64,000 nucleotides of DNA. Source: Clostridium sp. CMCC3677. GTDB taxonomy: Bacteria; Bacillota; Clostridia; Clostridiales; Clostridiaceae. Positions within the stretch are counted from its first letter, which is position 1, and each line of letters begins with the position of its first letter. The translations under genes were made by a program, and so were the position numbers. Where the stretch lies: the NCBI RefSeq assembly GCF_023845585.1, contig NZ_JAMQHS010000003.1, positions 248,001 to 312,000 of the forward strand, written 5' to 3'. Shown one piece after another: positions 42,417-50,623 of the stretch. The notes under the pieces are model-generated. The model was not told where the DNA came from. It ran no database searches and was given only the letters and a program-made list of their open reading frames with translations.

Positions 42417-45400
42417 CTATTGTTCAGCTAATTTCTTGTATCCTTCTAATCTTTCCATTGCATCAGTGTAAGTCTTTTCAAATAATGCTTCTGCAGCTTC
42501 TGGGAATGCTTTAGCAAGTGAAGCGTATCTTACTTCACCCATTAAGAATTCTTTAAAGTCAGCAGTTGGAGCTTTAGAATCTAATGTGAATGGGTTCTTA
42601 GTTCCCTTTAATTCTGGGTTGAATCTGTACATTGCCCAGTATCCACATTCAGTTGCTCTCTTAGCTTCTAATTGGCTGTTACTCATACCAAGCTTAATTC
42701 CATGGTTTATACATGGAGCGTAAGCTATGATTAATGATGGTCCCTTGTAAGCTTCTGCTTCTGCAATAGCTTTAAGAACTTGATTTCTATCAGCTCCCAT
42801 ATTGATTTGAGCTACATATACGTAACCGTAAGTCATAGCCATCATTCCAAGGTCTTTCTTCTTAGTTCTCTTACCTGCAGCAGCAAATTTAGCTATTGCA
42901 GCTGTTGGTGTAGATTTAGAAGATTGTCCACCTGTGTTTGAGTAAACTTCTGTATCAAATACAAATACATTTACATCTTCTCCTGAAGCAAGTACGTGGT
43001 CAACTCCACCGTATCCGATGTCGTAAGCCCAACCGTCTCCTCCGAAGATCCATTGAGATCTCTTAACGAAGTAGTCTTTTTCAGCTAAAATTTCTTTAGC
43101 AGCTTCTGTACCAGATTTTTCTAAAGCAGCAACTAATTTAGTAGCTCTATCTCTAGTTCCAGCACCTTCGTTCATGTTATCTAACCAATCTTGTAATTCA
43201 GCTTTAGCTGGATCATTGGCAGCTATAGCAGCTTCTGCTCTTTCTTGGATTCTTTCTCTTATAGCTCTAACTCCTAAGAACATACCTAATCCATATTCAG
43301 CATTATCTTCGAATAATGAGTTAGCCCAAGCTGGACCATGTCCTTCTTTATTCTTAGTATATGGAGTTGAAGGTGCAGATCCACCCCAGATTGATGAACA
43401 TCCAGTTGCATTAGCGATCATCATTCTATCTCCAAATAATTGAGTTATAAGCTTAGCGTATGGAGTTTCTCCACAACCAGCACAAGCTCCTGAGAATTCA
43501 AGTAATGGTTGCTCAAATTGGCTACCCTTTACTGTATTTTTGTTCATTGGGTTCTTTTTAGCTGATACTTCATCTACTAAGTAATCCCAAACTTCGATTT
43601 GATTGTGTTGGCTTTCTTGTGGTTTCATAACTAATGCTTTTCCTGGAGCAGGACAAATTTGAGCACAGTTTCCACAACCAGAACAATCTAGTGGTGCAAC
43701 ACCCATAGTGTAGAATAATTTTTCTTCACTCTTAAGAGCTTTAGCATCAACTATTGTTGCATCAGCAGGTGCAGCATTCTTTTCTGCTTCATTTAATAAT
43801 ATTGGTCTTATAGAAGCATGTGGACATACTAATGAACATTGGTTACATTGAATACATTTTTCAGCATCCCATACAGGAACATTAACTGCAATTCCTCTCT
43901 TTTCGAATGCTGCAGTACCTGCTTCAAATGTACCATCTTCCATTCCAACGAAAGCAGAAACTGGAAGAGAATCTCCTTCTTGTCTGTTCATTGGAACAAC
44001 TATATTCTTAACGAATTCTGAAGCATTCTTAAGTGGAGCTACTTCTTCGTCTTTAACAGTCTTCCAAGCTTCTGGAATCTTGATTTCAACGATAGATTCA
44101 ACACCCTTATCGATTGCTGCGTTGTTCATATTAACAACTTTTTCACCCTTCTTACCATAAGAAGTTACAACTGAGTCTTTTAAGTATTTAACAGCATCTT
44201 CAACTGGGATAATGTTAGCTAACTTGAAGAAAGCTGATTGCATTATCATGTTGATTCTTCCGCCAAGACCTATTTCTTGAGCTATAGCAACAGCATTTAA
44301 AGTATAGAACTTAATATTGTTGTTTGCCATAAATCTCTTATATGCAGCAGGTAACTTTTCTTCTAATTCTTCTGGAGTCCAGATAGTATTTAATAAGAAA
44401 GTTGCTCCTGGTTTTAATCCTTCTAATACGTTATATTTATGAACGTATGATTGATTAGAACAAGATACAAAATCTGCTTTGTTGATTAAGTATGGAGACT
44501 TAATTGCCTTCTTACCAAATCTTAAGTGAGATACTGTAATTCCGCCTGATTTCTTTGAATCATAGAAGAAGTATCCTTGAGCATACATGTCTGTATGGTC
44601 TCCAATGATCTTTATAGCACTCTTGTTTGCTCCAACAGTACCATCTGATCCTAATCCCCAGAACTTACAAGCTGTAGTTCCTTCTGGAGTAGCATCTATA
44701 TCTTCAGTTACTTCTAATGAAGTATTTGTAATATCATCAACGATTCCTATAGTAAATCCATTCTTTGGTTCAGCTTTTGCTAAGTTATCATAAACAGCAG
44801 CAATATGAGCTGGATTTGGATCTTTTGATCCTAAACCAAATCTTCCGCCAATTATAACAGGAGCATTTTCTTTTCCGTAGAATGCATTTCTAATGTCTAA
44901 GTATAATGGTTCTCCATCAGCACCTGGTTCTTTAGTCTTATCTAAAACAGCGATTTTCTTAACAGTGCTTGGAATAGCAGCTATTAATTTTTCAACTGAG
45001 AATGGTCTGTAAAGTCTTACTTTAACAAGACCAACTTTTTGTCCATGTGCATTTAAGTAATCTACAGTTTCTTCAGCTACATCTGTTACTGAACCCATTG
45101 CTATAACTACTCTGTCTGCATCTTTAGCACCATAGTAGTCGAAACAATGATATTCTCTACCAGTTATTTTAGTGATTTCAGCCATATAGCTTTCAACCAT
45201 ATCTGGTAACTCATTGTAGAATTTATTTACTGATTCTCTTTCTTGGAAGTAAATATCAGCATTTTGAGCTGTACCTCTAGTTACAGGATGATCTGGATTT
45301 AAAGCTCTTGCTCTGAAAGCTTTAACAGAATCCATGTCAACTAATTTAGCTAACTCATCATATTCTAATACTTCGATTTTTTGAATTTCGTGAGAAGTTC

Positions 45401-45920
45401 TAAAACCATCAAAGAAGTTTAAGAATGGAATTCTAGATTTTATAGCAGTTAAATGTGCTACTGCTGATAAATCCATAACTTCTTGAACTGATCCTTCAGC
45501 AAGCATTGCAAATCCAGTTTGTCTTGCTGCCATAACGTCTTGGTGATCTCCAAATATGTTTAATGAAGATGTAGCTAGAGCTCTAGCTGAAACGTGGAAT
45601 ACTCCTGGTAACATTTCACCTGATATCTTGTACATATTTGGTATCATTAATAATAAACCTTGTGAAGCTGTGTAAGTAGTTGTTAATGCTCCAGCTTGTA
45701 AAGAACCGTGAACTGCTCCAGCAGCACCTGCTTCTGATTGCATTTCCATTACTTTAACAGTTTGTCCAAATATATTCTTTCTTCCTTGTGCAACCCATTC
45801 ATCAACATGTTCTGCCATTGGTGATGATGGTGTTATTGGATATATTGCAGTTACTTCTGTGAACGCATAAGATACGTGAGCTGCTGCAGTATTACCATCC
45901 ATAGTTTTCATTTTTCTCAT
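42417..45920 (-). CDS. nifJ: Pyruvate:ferredoxin (flavodoxin) oxidoreductase
   Basis: A 1167-residue single-chain PFOR of normal length. N-terminal TPP-pyrimidine domain (TAAAHVSYAFTEVTAIYPIT), domain II, the middle ferredoxin-like domain with two clusters (CIQCNQCSLVCPHASIRP and CSGCGNCAQICPAPGKALVM), and the TPP-binding domain (FSGACAGCGETPYAKLITQL, ANATGCSSIWGGSAPSTPYT, GGDGWAYDIGYGG). It converts pyruvate and CoA to acetyl-CoA, CO2 and reduced ferredoxin, the central step of clostridial fermentation. Codon use is less AT-biased than its neighbours, as expected for a highly expressed gene. A dyad lies upstream (45953-45973). Confidence 0.98.
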   Translation of the reverse strand: MRKMKTMDGNTAAAHVSYAFTEVTAIYPITPSSPMAEHVDEWVAQGRKNIFGQTVKVMEMQSEAGAAGAVHGSLQAGALTTTYTASQGLLLMIPNMYKISGEMLPGVFHVSARALATSSLNIFGDHQDVMAARQTGFAMLAEGSVQEVMDLSAVAHLTAIKSRIPFLNFFDGFRTSHEIQKIEVLEYDELAKLVDMDSVKAFRARALNPDHPVTRGTAQNADIYFQERESVNKFYNELPDMVESYMAEITKITGREYHCFDYYGAKDADRVVIAMGSVTDVAEETVDYLNAHGQKVGLVKVRLYRPFSVEKLIAAIPSTVKKIAVLDKTKEPGADGEPLYLDIRNAFYGKENAPVIIGGRFGLGSKDPNPAHIAAVYDNLAKAEPKNGFTIGIVDDITNTSLEVTEDIDATPEGTTACKFWGLGSDGTVGANKSAIKIIGDHTDMYAQGYFFYDSKKSGGITVSHLRFGKKAIKSPYLINKADFVSCSNQSYVHKYNVLEGLKPGATFLLNTIWTPEELEEKLPAAYKRFMANNNIKFYTLNAVAIAQEIGLGGRINMIMQSAFFKLANIIPVEDAVKYLKDSVVTSYGKKGEKVVNMNNAAIDKGVESIVEIKIPEAWKTVKDEEVAPLKNASEFVKNIVVPMNRQEGDSLPVSAFVGMEDGTFEAGTAAFEKRGIAVNVPVWDAEKCIQCNQCSLVCPHASIRPILLNEAEKNAAPADATIVDAKALKSEEKLFYTMGVAPLDCSGCGNCAQICPAPGKALVMKPQESQHNQIEVWDYLVDEVSAKKNPMNKNTVKGSQFEQPLLEFSGACAGCGETPYAKLITQLFGDRMMIANATGCSSIWGGSAPSTPYTKNKEGHGPAWANSLFEDNAEYGLGMFLGVRAIRERIQERAEAAIAANDPAKAELQDWLDNMNEGAGTRDRATKLVAALEKSGTEAAKEILAEKDYFVKRSQWIFGGDGWAYDIGYGGVDHVLASGEDVNVFVFDTEVYSNTGGQSSKSTPTAAIAKFAAAGKRTKKKDLGMMAMTYGYVYVAQINMGADRNQVLKAIAEAEAYKGPSLIIAYAPCINHGIKLGMSNSQLEAKRATECGYWAMYRFNPELKGTKNPFTLDSKAPTADFKEFLMGEVRYASLAKAFPEAAEALFEKTYTDAMERLEGYKKLAEQ

Positions 45921-45952
45921 CGCGTGACCCCTTCTTTCTATTATTAAAAAAA

Positions 45953-45973
45953 TGTTAAATTAAAAATTTAACA
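45953..45973. promoter_or_regulatory. Dyad upstream of PFOR, possible Rex-type operator
   Basis: TGTTAAATT, three A, AATTTAACA is a perfect 9-bp inverted repeat 33 nt before the PFOR start. On the reverse strand it reads TTGTTAAATTTTTAATTT, 11 of 14 informative positions of the clostridial Rex consensus TTGTTAANNNNTTAACAA, but the outer half-site spacing is longer than usual. A Rex site is possible, not proven. Confidence 0.4.
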
Positions 45974-45989
45974 ATGTATTATATTATAA

Positions 45990-46012
45990 AAGTAAGTCTT
46001 GATGACTTACTT
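45990..46012 (-). terminator. Terminator of the flavodoxin gene
   Basis: AAGTAAGTC, five nt, GACTTACTT form a 9-bp stem followed on the reverse strand by TTATAAT. It starts 12 nt after the flavodoxin stop. Confidence 0.75.
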
Positions 46013-46023
46013 AATAAACACTA

Positions 46024-46449
46024 TTATTTAGCAAGTTTTTTACCTAGCAATTGTGCATTTTCTAAATTTTCTTTTGTTGGGAATTCTTTTACAACCAATT
46101 CTCCAATGCAATTAAATCCATATGATTTCATTGTATTAGACCATAATTTAATAAACATATCATTTGTCCATCCATGACTCCCAAACAAAATACATTTTTT
46201 ATTATCAATAGATAAACCCTTTAAACTATCAATAAATGGTTGCATTTCCTGTTCTTCTATATTATCTTGGTCCATTGCAGGACTTCCAAATGCTACAGAA
46301 TCTGCTTCTAAAACATCATTAATAGTCGCATCAGCAACATGTTTTAAAGTTACCTTTGCTCCAGATTCCTCAGCGCTATCCGCAATCATATTCGCAAGTA
46401 TTTCTACACTACCACCACAACTCCAGTAAATGATTGACACTTTTTTCAT
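46024..46449 (-). CDS. Flavodoxin
   Basis: A 141-residue flavodoxin when started at the ATG at 46449, which follows GGAAGGAATGG. An in-frame upstream start would add a non-family tail. VSIIYWSCGGSVEILANMIA is the FMN-phosphate loop (normally T/S-x-T-G-N-T), slightly atypical with SCGGS. FGSPAMDQDNIEEQEMQPFI and CILFGSHGW are the other family motifs. It can take electrons from the adjacent PFOR, in place of ferredoxin under low iron. A long palindrome overlaps its likely promoter. Confidence 0.88.
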   Translation of the reverse strand: MKKVSIIYWSCGGSVEILANMIADSAEESGAKVTLKHVADATINDVLEADSVAFGSPAMDQDNIEEQEMQPFIDSLKGLSIDNKKCILFGSHGWTNDMFIKLWSNTMKSYGFNCIGELVVKEFPTKENLENAQLLGKKLAK

Positions 46450-46491
46450 AAATAGCACCATTCCTTCCAACACACAATAAATAGTCATTAT

Positions 46492-46516
46492 TATAGTACA
46501 TTATAATTGTACTATA
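46492..46516. promoter_or_regulatory. Palindromic operator candidate upstream of flavodoxin
   Basis: TATAGTACA, seven nt, TGTACTATA is a perfect 9-bp inverted repeat. The spacer includes TATAAT, so the dyad overlaps a possible -10 box. It is 43 nt from the flavodoxin start. Confidence 0.4.
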
Positions 46517-46630
46517 AATTAACTTACACACTTTATTATATATCACATAATTTTTTTTGCAAGTTTTGATTATCTAAAGTTGATTAATTATCCAATTTAT
46601 TCATTAAAATATTTACGTCTATTAATATTT

Positions 46631-47704
46631 TTATCCTTTAATACTTTTTAATATCACTTCTATAATTAAATCAATACTATTTTTTCCATTCATATTATTC
46701 ATTGCATTAATTATAGTTTTTTTATTAGATTTTAATTCTAGAATCTTATTACATAATGTATCATTTATAAGTTCTTCTTCATTTAACACTAAAGCATATC
46801 CCTCTTTTTTAAATGAATTTGCATTTAAGATTTGATCACCTCTGCTAGCTTTTTTAGAAAGCGGTACTAAAAGCATTGGTTTTCTTAACGCTAAAAATTC
46901 AAATATTGAATTTGCTCCAGCTCTAGATATTATATAATCAGCTGTATTCATTAAATGTGGTAATTCTTCTGATACGTATTCAAATTGTTTATAACCAGAT
47001 TTATTTAGAAAATTATTATCTAAATTCCCATTTCCACAAATATGAATAATATTAAAATCCCTCAACAATAAATCTAAATTGCCTCTTATTTGATCATTGA
47101 TTATTTTAGATCCTAAACTTCCACCCATTATTAAAAGCACTTCTTTTTCTTGTTTAAATCCACAAATCTTTAGACCTTCTTCTCTACTTCCATGTAAGAT
47201 TTCATTTCTTATAGGACTTCCTGTAAGTACTCCTTTATTATCTTTTATAAATTTAAGACTTTCTCTAAAAGTTACACATAGTTTGCTGCAAAAAGGTGCA
47301 CTTAATTTATTAGCAAGACCTGGAGTCATGTCAGATTCATGTGCTACAACTGGTATTTTTCTTAAATGTGCAGCTATAACAACTGGAACAGCTACAAAGC
47401 CACCTTTTGAAAATACTACATCTGGCTTTTCCTTCTTTAATATTTTGTTTGCATCTTTAATTCCTTTTAACACTTTAAAAGGATCAGTAAAGTTTTTTAA
47501 ATCAAAATATCGTCTTAACTTTCCTGATGATATCTGAAAATATGGAATATTATTATTTTTAATTATTTCTTTTTCTATCCCATTTTTACTTCCAATATAT
47601 TTAACTTCAAATCCATTTTCTTTAAGTGCTGGTACTAAAGCTAAATTAGGTGTTACATGCCCCGCAGTACCTCCACCTGTCATTATTACTTTATATTTAT
47701 ACAC
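46631..47704 (-). CDS. murG: UDP-GlcNAc:muramoyl-pentapeptide transferase MurG
   Basis: About 357 residues from the GTG at 47704 (after AAAGGATGAG). [16 protein letters not shown] is the acceptor-side G-loop, ALPVVA-type region [33 protein letters not shown], and the donor site [24 protein letters not shown]. It adds GlcNAc to lipid I. It lies outside any cell-division gene cluster, which is common in Clostridium. Confidence 0.93.
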   Translation of the reverse strand: MYKYKVIMTGGGTAGHVTPNLALVPALKENGFEVKYIGSKNGIEKEIIKNNNIPYFQISSGKLRRYFDLKNFTDPFKVLKGIKDANKILKKEKPDVVFSKGGFVAVPVVIAAHLRKIPVVAHESDMTPGLANKLSAPFCSKLCVTFRESLKFIKDNKGVLTGSPIRNEILHGSREEGLKICGFKQEKEVLLIMGGSLGSKIINDQIRGNLDLLLRDFNIIHICGNGNLDNNFLNKSGYKQFEYVSEELPHLMNTADYIISRAGANSIFEFLALRKPMLLVPLSKKASRGDQILNANSFKKEGYALVLNEEELINDTLCNKILELKSNKKTIINAMNNMNGKNSIDLIIEVILKSIKG

Positions 47705-47733
47705 CAAAACTCATCCTTTCATTATTACTAAGA

Positions 47734-47770
47734 ACAAAAGTAGCTAAGCCACAATTTGTTTGTTGAAGTT
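47734..47770. mobile_element. Left-end fragment of repeat family B
   Basis: AAAAGTAGCTAAGCCACAATTT and GTTTGTTGAAG match the left end of the family B blocks at 24784 and 48335. No right arm. The space from here to the SASP gene, about 350 bp, is otherwise AT-rich with a family A remnant. Confidence 0.45.
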
Positions 47771-47934
47771 CTTTCTAATCTATATTACATGATCTTTTTA
47801 AAATCACATTATTCTATATAATACTTTTTAATTATAATAATTCTACTTATACATTATAACTATTAATTCCTATTAGTCACCATAAAAATACACTTATTGT
47901 TTATAATTCATCAGAAATATTTTAAATTAATTCT

Positions 47935-47996
47935 TTTAAATAGCCTATGTTTTAGCAGAGTGCTGATATATTCATTTAAAATAGAGCCTTTAAATA
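47935..47996. mobile_element. Deleted family A element with intact 8-bp target duplication
   Basis: A 46-bp core (47943-47988) starts GCCTATGTTTTAGCAGAGTG and ends TTTAAAATAGAGCC, the two ends of the element at 52488-52704. TTTAAATA occurs immediately on both sides (47935-47942 and 47989-47996). Only the ends of the element remain. Confidence 0.75.
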
Positions 47997-48116
47997 AAAT
48001 ATTTCATCTTCTATCTTTTTATTTATATGTACTAATCAAATCCTTATTTACCGTAATTTATATATTATAAAATCGGATTTTTTACACAAGCTATAGACAT
48101 AAAGGAGGTGATAAAT

Positions 48117-48314
48117 ATGAATAATAACAGCGGATATAATAATCCTATAGTTCCAGAAGCTAAAGGGAAGTTAGCACAATTCAAAAATGAAGTTGCTAAT
48201 GAAATGGGTGTACCATTTAAAGAATATAATGGAGACCTAAGTTCAAAACAATGCGGAAGCGTTGGTGGAGAAATGGTTAAAAGAATGGTAAAACAATATG
48301 AAAATAATCTATAA
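48117..48314 (+). CDS. Small acid-soluble spore protein, alpha/beta type
   Basis: A 65-residue SASP: IVPEAKGKLAQFKNEVANEM and GSVGGEMVKRMVKQYE match the family's two DNA-binding helices and glycine turn. It coats spore DNA and is cleaved by GPR at germination. Start chosen at the ATG after the perfect AAAGGAGGTGATAAAT site. It is one of only three genes on the forward strand here. No sigma-G box is obvious by eye. Confidence 0.92.
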   Translation: MNNNSGYNNPIVPEAKGKLAQFKNEVANEMGVPFKEYNGDLSSKQCGSVGGEMVKRMVKQYENNL

Positions 48315-48334
48315 CTATTTAACACTCCTATAAA

Positions 48335-48505
48335 AAAGTGTCTAGACCACATTTGTTAGTTGAAAATTGAAAGTTGAGAGTTCAGAGTTTCGTTTGAAAT
48401 CTAAAAATTTTCTAAAAATATATATTTTAGAATTTTATCAAAGATTTTTTCTTTTACTCTCTACTCCTAGCTTTCAATTATCAACTAATTTCTATGTCAT
48501 TTTTA
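48335..48505. mobile_element. Full-length palindromic repeat of family B downstream of the SASP gene
   Basis: Same motif order as 24784-24965: AGTGTCTAGACCACATTTG, GTTAGTTGAAAATTGAAAG, AGAGTTCAGAGTTTCG, an AT-rich middle, CTCTCTACTCCTAGC, TTTCAATTATCAACTAATTTC. The two outer arms form an imperfect inverted repeat. No ORF and no clear target duplication. Confidence 0.6.
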
Positions 48506-48660
48506 TTTATCTCAATTTTTTAAAGTTTAAAAATTATATATTTTCTTTTGTGCCTTTCATTATGGAGTTTTATAAAGATTAGTATTCCTATTAGAAACCA
48601 TAAAATTTCATAAACATATCTAAATATTAAATAAATTCTGAAAATATTCTGAAAATAGTA

Positions 48661-48689
48661 TTGTTTTTTATTTAACAATGTAGTATATT
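48661..48689 (+). promoter_or_regulatory. Promoter overlapped by a Rex-like site, upstream of the CoA-transferase
   Basis: TTGTTTTTTATTTAACAA (48661-48678) agrees with the Rex consensus TTGTTAANNNNTTAACAA at 12 of 14 positions. TTGTTT can be a -35 and TATATT (48684-48689) a -10, spaced by 17. The resulting leader of about 290 nt includes a CCTATAAA/TTTATAGG hairpin (48693-48732) and is otherwise AT-rich. A second Rex-like site is at 48945. Confidence 0.4.
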
Positions 48690-48944
48690 ATACCTATAAA
48701 GTTAAATAAAAACTTTAATTGCTGTTTATAGGTTTATATTTTTATATTATCAATATAAAAACTGTATTATTTATGACAATATAAGCATATAAATAACACA
48801 TATTAATCAATATCATATATTTACTAGAAAATTAGTTATTATTAAATTTATATTATATAGTATTCAACAATATAATATAAGAATATTATATAAGATATTG
48901 ATAACTTTTACACTACAAAAGCAAACGTTTTTTTATAAATTTAT

Positions 48945-48962
48945 TTGTTAATAAAATAACAT
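48945..48962 (+). promoter_or_regulatory. Second Rex-like site, just before the CoA-transferase ribosome site
   Basis: TTGTTAATAAAATAACAT agrees with TTGTTAANNNNTTAACAA at 12 of 14 positions. It ends 23 nt before the ATG. Confidence 0.35.
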
Positions 48963-48985
48963 TCATTAGCTAGGAGGATACTTTT

Positions 48986-50281
48986 ATGAATTATTCAGAA
49001 CAATTAAAAAACAAAACTATAACTGTAGAAAAAGCTTTATCACTTGTAAAATCAAACGATGAAATAGTTACTTCATTAGGACCTTGTGAAGCAACATTGT
49101 TCATGTCAAAGCTTCATGAAATAAGAGACAGAGTAGAAAATGTAAGTGTAGTTAGTATGCTTAGTGCTTTAGATTATAAATATCATACAGACCCAAGTAT
49201 GGCTGGACACTTTGTAAATGAATCTACATTTTTTGCTGGACCAGCTAGAAAAGCTCATTCAACAGGTTTAGTTTCATATATACCAACTCATCTTAGATAT
49301 GCTGGTATCAATAGACTTGATTATAAAACACCTAATATATTCGTTGGTGCTGTTACACCAATGGACAAGCATGGTTTCTTCTCATTATCACTTTCTACTG
49401 TATATGAAAGAGATTCTTTAGAAAAAGCAGATGTAGTTATATTCGAAGTAAACAAAAATTTACCTAGAATATTTGGAGATACTTCAGTTCATATAAGCCA
49501 AGTAGATTACTTATATGAAAGTAATGAAAAAATACCAGAATTATCTCCTAAGGAACCTTCTGAAAAGGATTTTATAATAGGTCAATATATCGCAGACTTA
49601 GTAGATGACGGTGCTACTATTCAACTTGGAATTGGCGGAATTCCAAATGCTGTTGCTAAATCATTAATGACAAAGAAAGACTTAGGAATACACACTGAAA
49701 TGATTACTGAAGGTGTAGTTGATTTATTTGAAGCTGGAGTTGTTAATAATAGTAAGAAAACTCTTCATAAAAATAAAATCATAGGTGCTTTCGCATTCGG
49801 TTCTCAAAGATTATATGACTTTTTAGATGATAATCCTTGTATTGAAATGAAGAGATGCTCTTATGTAAATAATCCTTATACTTTAGCTAAAAACAATAAG
49901 ATGACATCTATAAACACATCTCTTTCTGTAGATTTAACTGGTCAATGTGCTTCTGAAAGCTTAGGCTTTAAGCAATACAGTGGAACTGGTGGACAAACTG
50001 ACACAGGAATTGGTGCACAAATGAGTCCTGGTGGAAAATCTATAATCGCTCTATACTCTACTGCTAAGAATGGTACTATTTCTAGTATTGTACCTAGTCA
50101 TTATATGGGTGCAGCTATTACATATTCTAGAAATGATGTTCAATATGTTGTTACTGAATATGGAGTTGCTAACCTTCGTGGAAAAAGCATTAGAGAAAGA
50201 GTTGATAGCTTAATCGCTATAGCTCACCCTGACTTTAGACAAGAACTTAAGAAGGAAGCTGTTAAGAATAGAATTTGGTAG
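48986..50281 (+). CDS. Acetyl-CoA hydrolase/4-hydroxybutyrate-type CoA-transferase
   Basis: A 431-residue class I CoA-transferase. IVTSLGPCEATLFMSKL, HFVNESTFFAGPARKA, GATIQLGIGGIPNAVAKSL, the catalytic Glu in GIHTEMITEGVVDLFEAG, GIGAQMSPGGKSIIAL and VPSHYMGAAITYSRNDVQYV then EYGVANLRGKSIRERVDSLI. Nearest types are butyryl-CoA:acetate and 4-hydroxybutyrate CoA-transferases (Cat2/AbfT). It would exchange CoA between acyl groups in fermentation. ATG follows CTAGGAGGAT. Two Rex-like sites upstream suggest redox control. Confidence 0.85.
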   Translation: MNYSEQLKNKTITVEKALSLVKSNDEIVTSLGPCEATLFMSKLHEIRDRVENVSVVSMLSALDYKYHTDPSMAGHFVNESTFFAGPARKAHSTGLVSYIPTHLRYAGINRLDYKTPNIFVGAVTPMDKHGFFSLSLSTVYERDSLEKADVVIFEVNKNLPRIFGDTSVHISQVDYLYESNEKIPELSPKEPSEKDFIIGQYIADLVDDGATIQLGIGGIPNAVAKSLMTKKDLGIHTEMITEGVVDLFEAGVVNNSKKTLHKNKIIGAFAFGSQRLYDFLDDNPCIEMKRCSYVNNPYTLAKNNKMTSINTSLSVDLTGQCASESLGFKQYSGTGGQTDTGIGAQMSPGGKSIIALYSTAKNGTISSIVPSHYMGAAITYSRNDVQYVVTEYGVANLRGKSIRERVDSLIAIAHPDFRQELKKEAVKNRIW

Positions 50282-50310
50282 AATAAAATTTGGTAAAGGA
50301 AGTGCTAATT

Positions 50311-50499
50311 ATGGATGATAAAAGTAAATTAAAGGAAATCCTAAGCAAATTGGATTCTATTAACGACAAAGTTAATAATATTCAATATCAAATTTTCCAA
50401 ACAAGTGAATATTCTGATAATGGTAGCTATATAGATTTTTTATATGACACTTATACAGAGTCACTTATAGAAAATGTTTGTCAGGTAATAGGTGATTAG
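50311..50499 (+). CDS. Small protein of unknown function after the CoA-transferase
   Basis: A 62-residue, mostly helical protein: MDDKSKLKEILSKLDSINDK, VNNIQYQIFQTSEYSDNGSY, IDFLYDTYTESLIENVCQVIGD. Start at the ATG after AAAGGAAGTGCTAATT, 29 bp after the CoA-transferase stop; a common terminator follows. I do not recognise it. Confidence 0.7.
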   Translation: MDDKSKLKEILSKLDSINDKVNNIQYQIFQTSEYSDNGSYIDFLYDTYTESLIENVCQVIGD

Positions 50500-50512
50500 T
50501 TTTATTATAAAG

Positions 50513-50552
50513 ATGGATAAGTAGGAATGTATTTTTCTACTTATCCATTTTC
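50513..50552 (+). terminator. Terminator after the CoA-transferase operon
   Basis: ATGGATAAGTAG, 12 nt, CTACTTATCCAT is a perfect 12-bp stem, followed by TTTTC. Confidence 0.85.
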
Positions 50553-50623
50553 AATTGTAAAATAGCTGTGTTTTAAATATTGCTAATCTTAAAACTACTC
50601 ACTTATATTTTTATAATAAAAAT

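Noticed and set aside
48065-48352. 95-codon reverse-strand ORF over the SASP gene
   Set aside because: It is antisense to a clear SASP with a perfect ribosome site; no family likeness.
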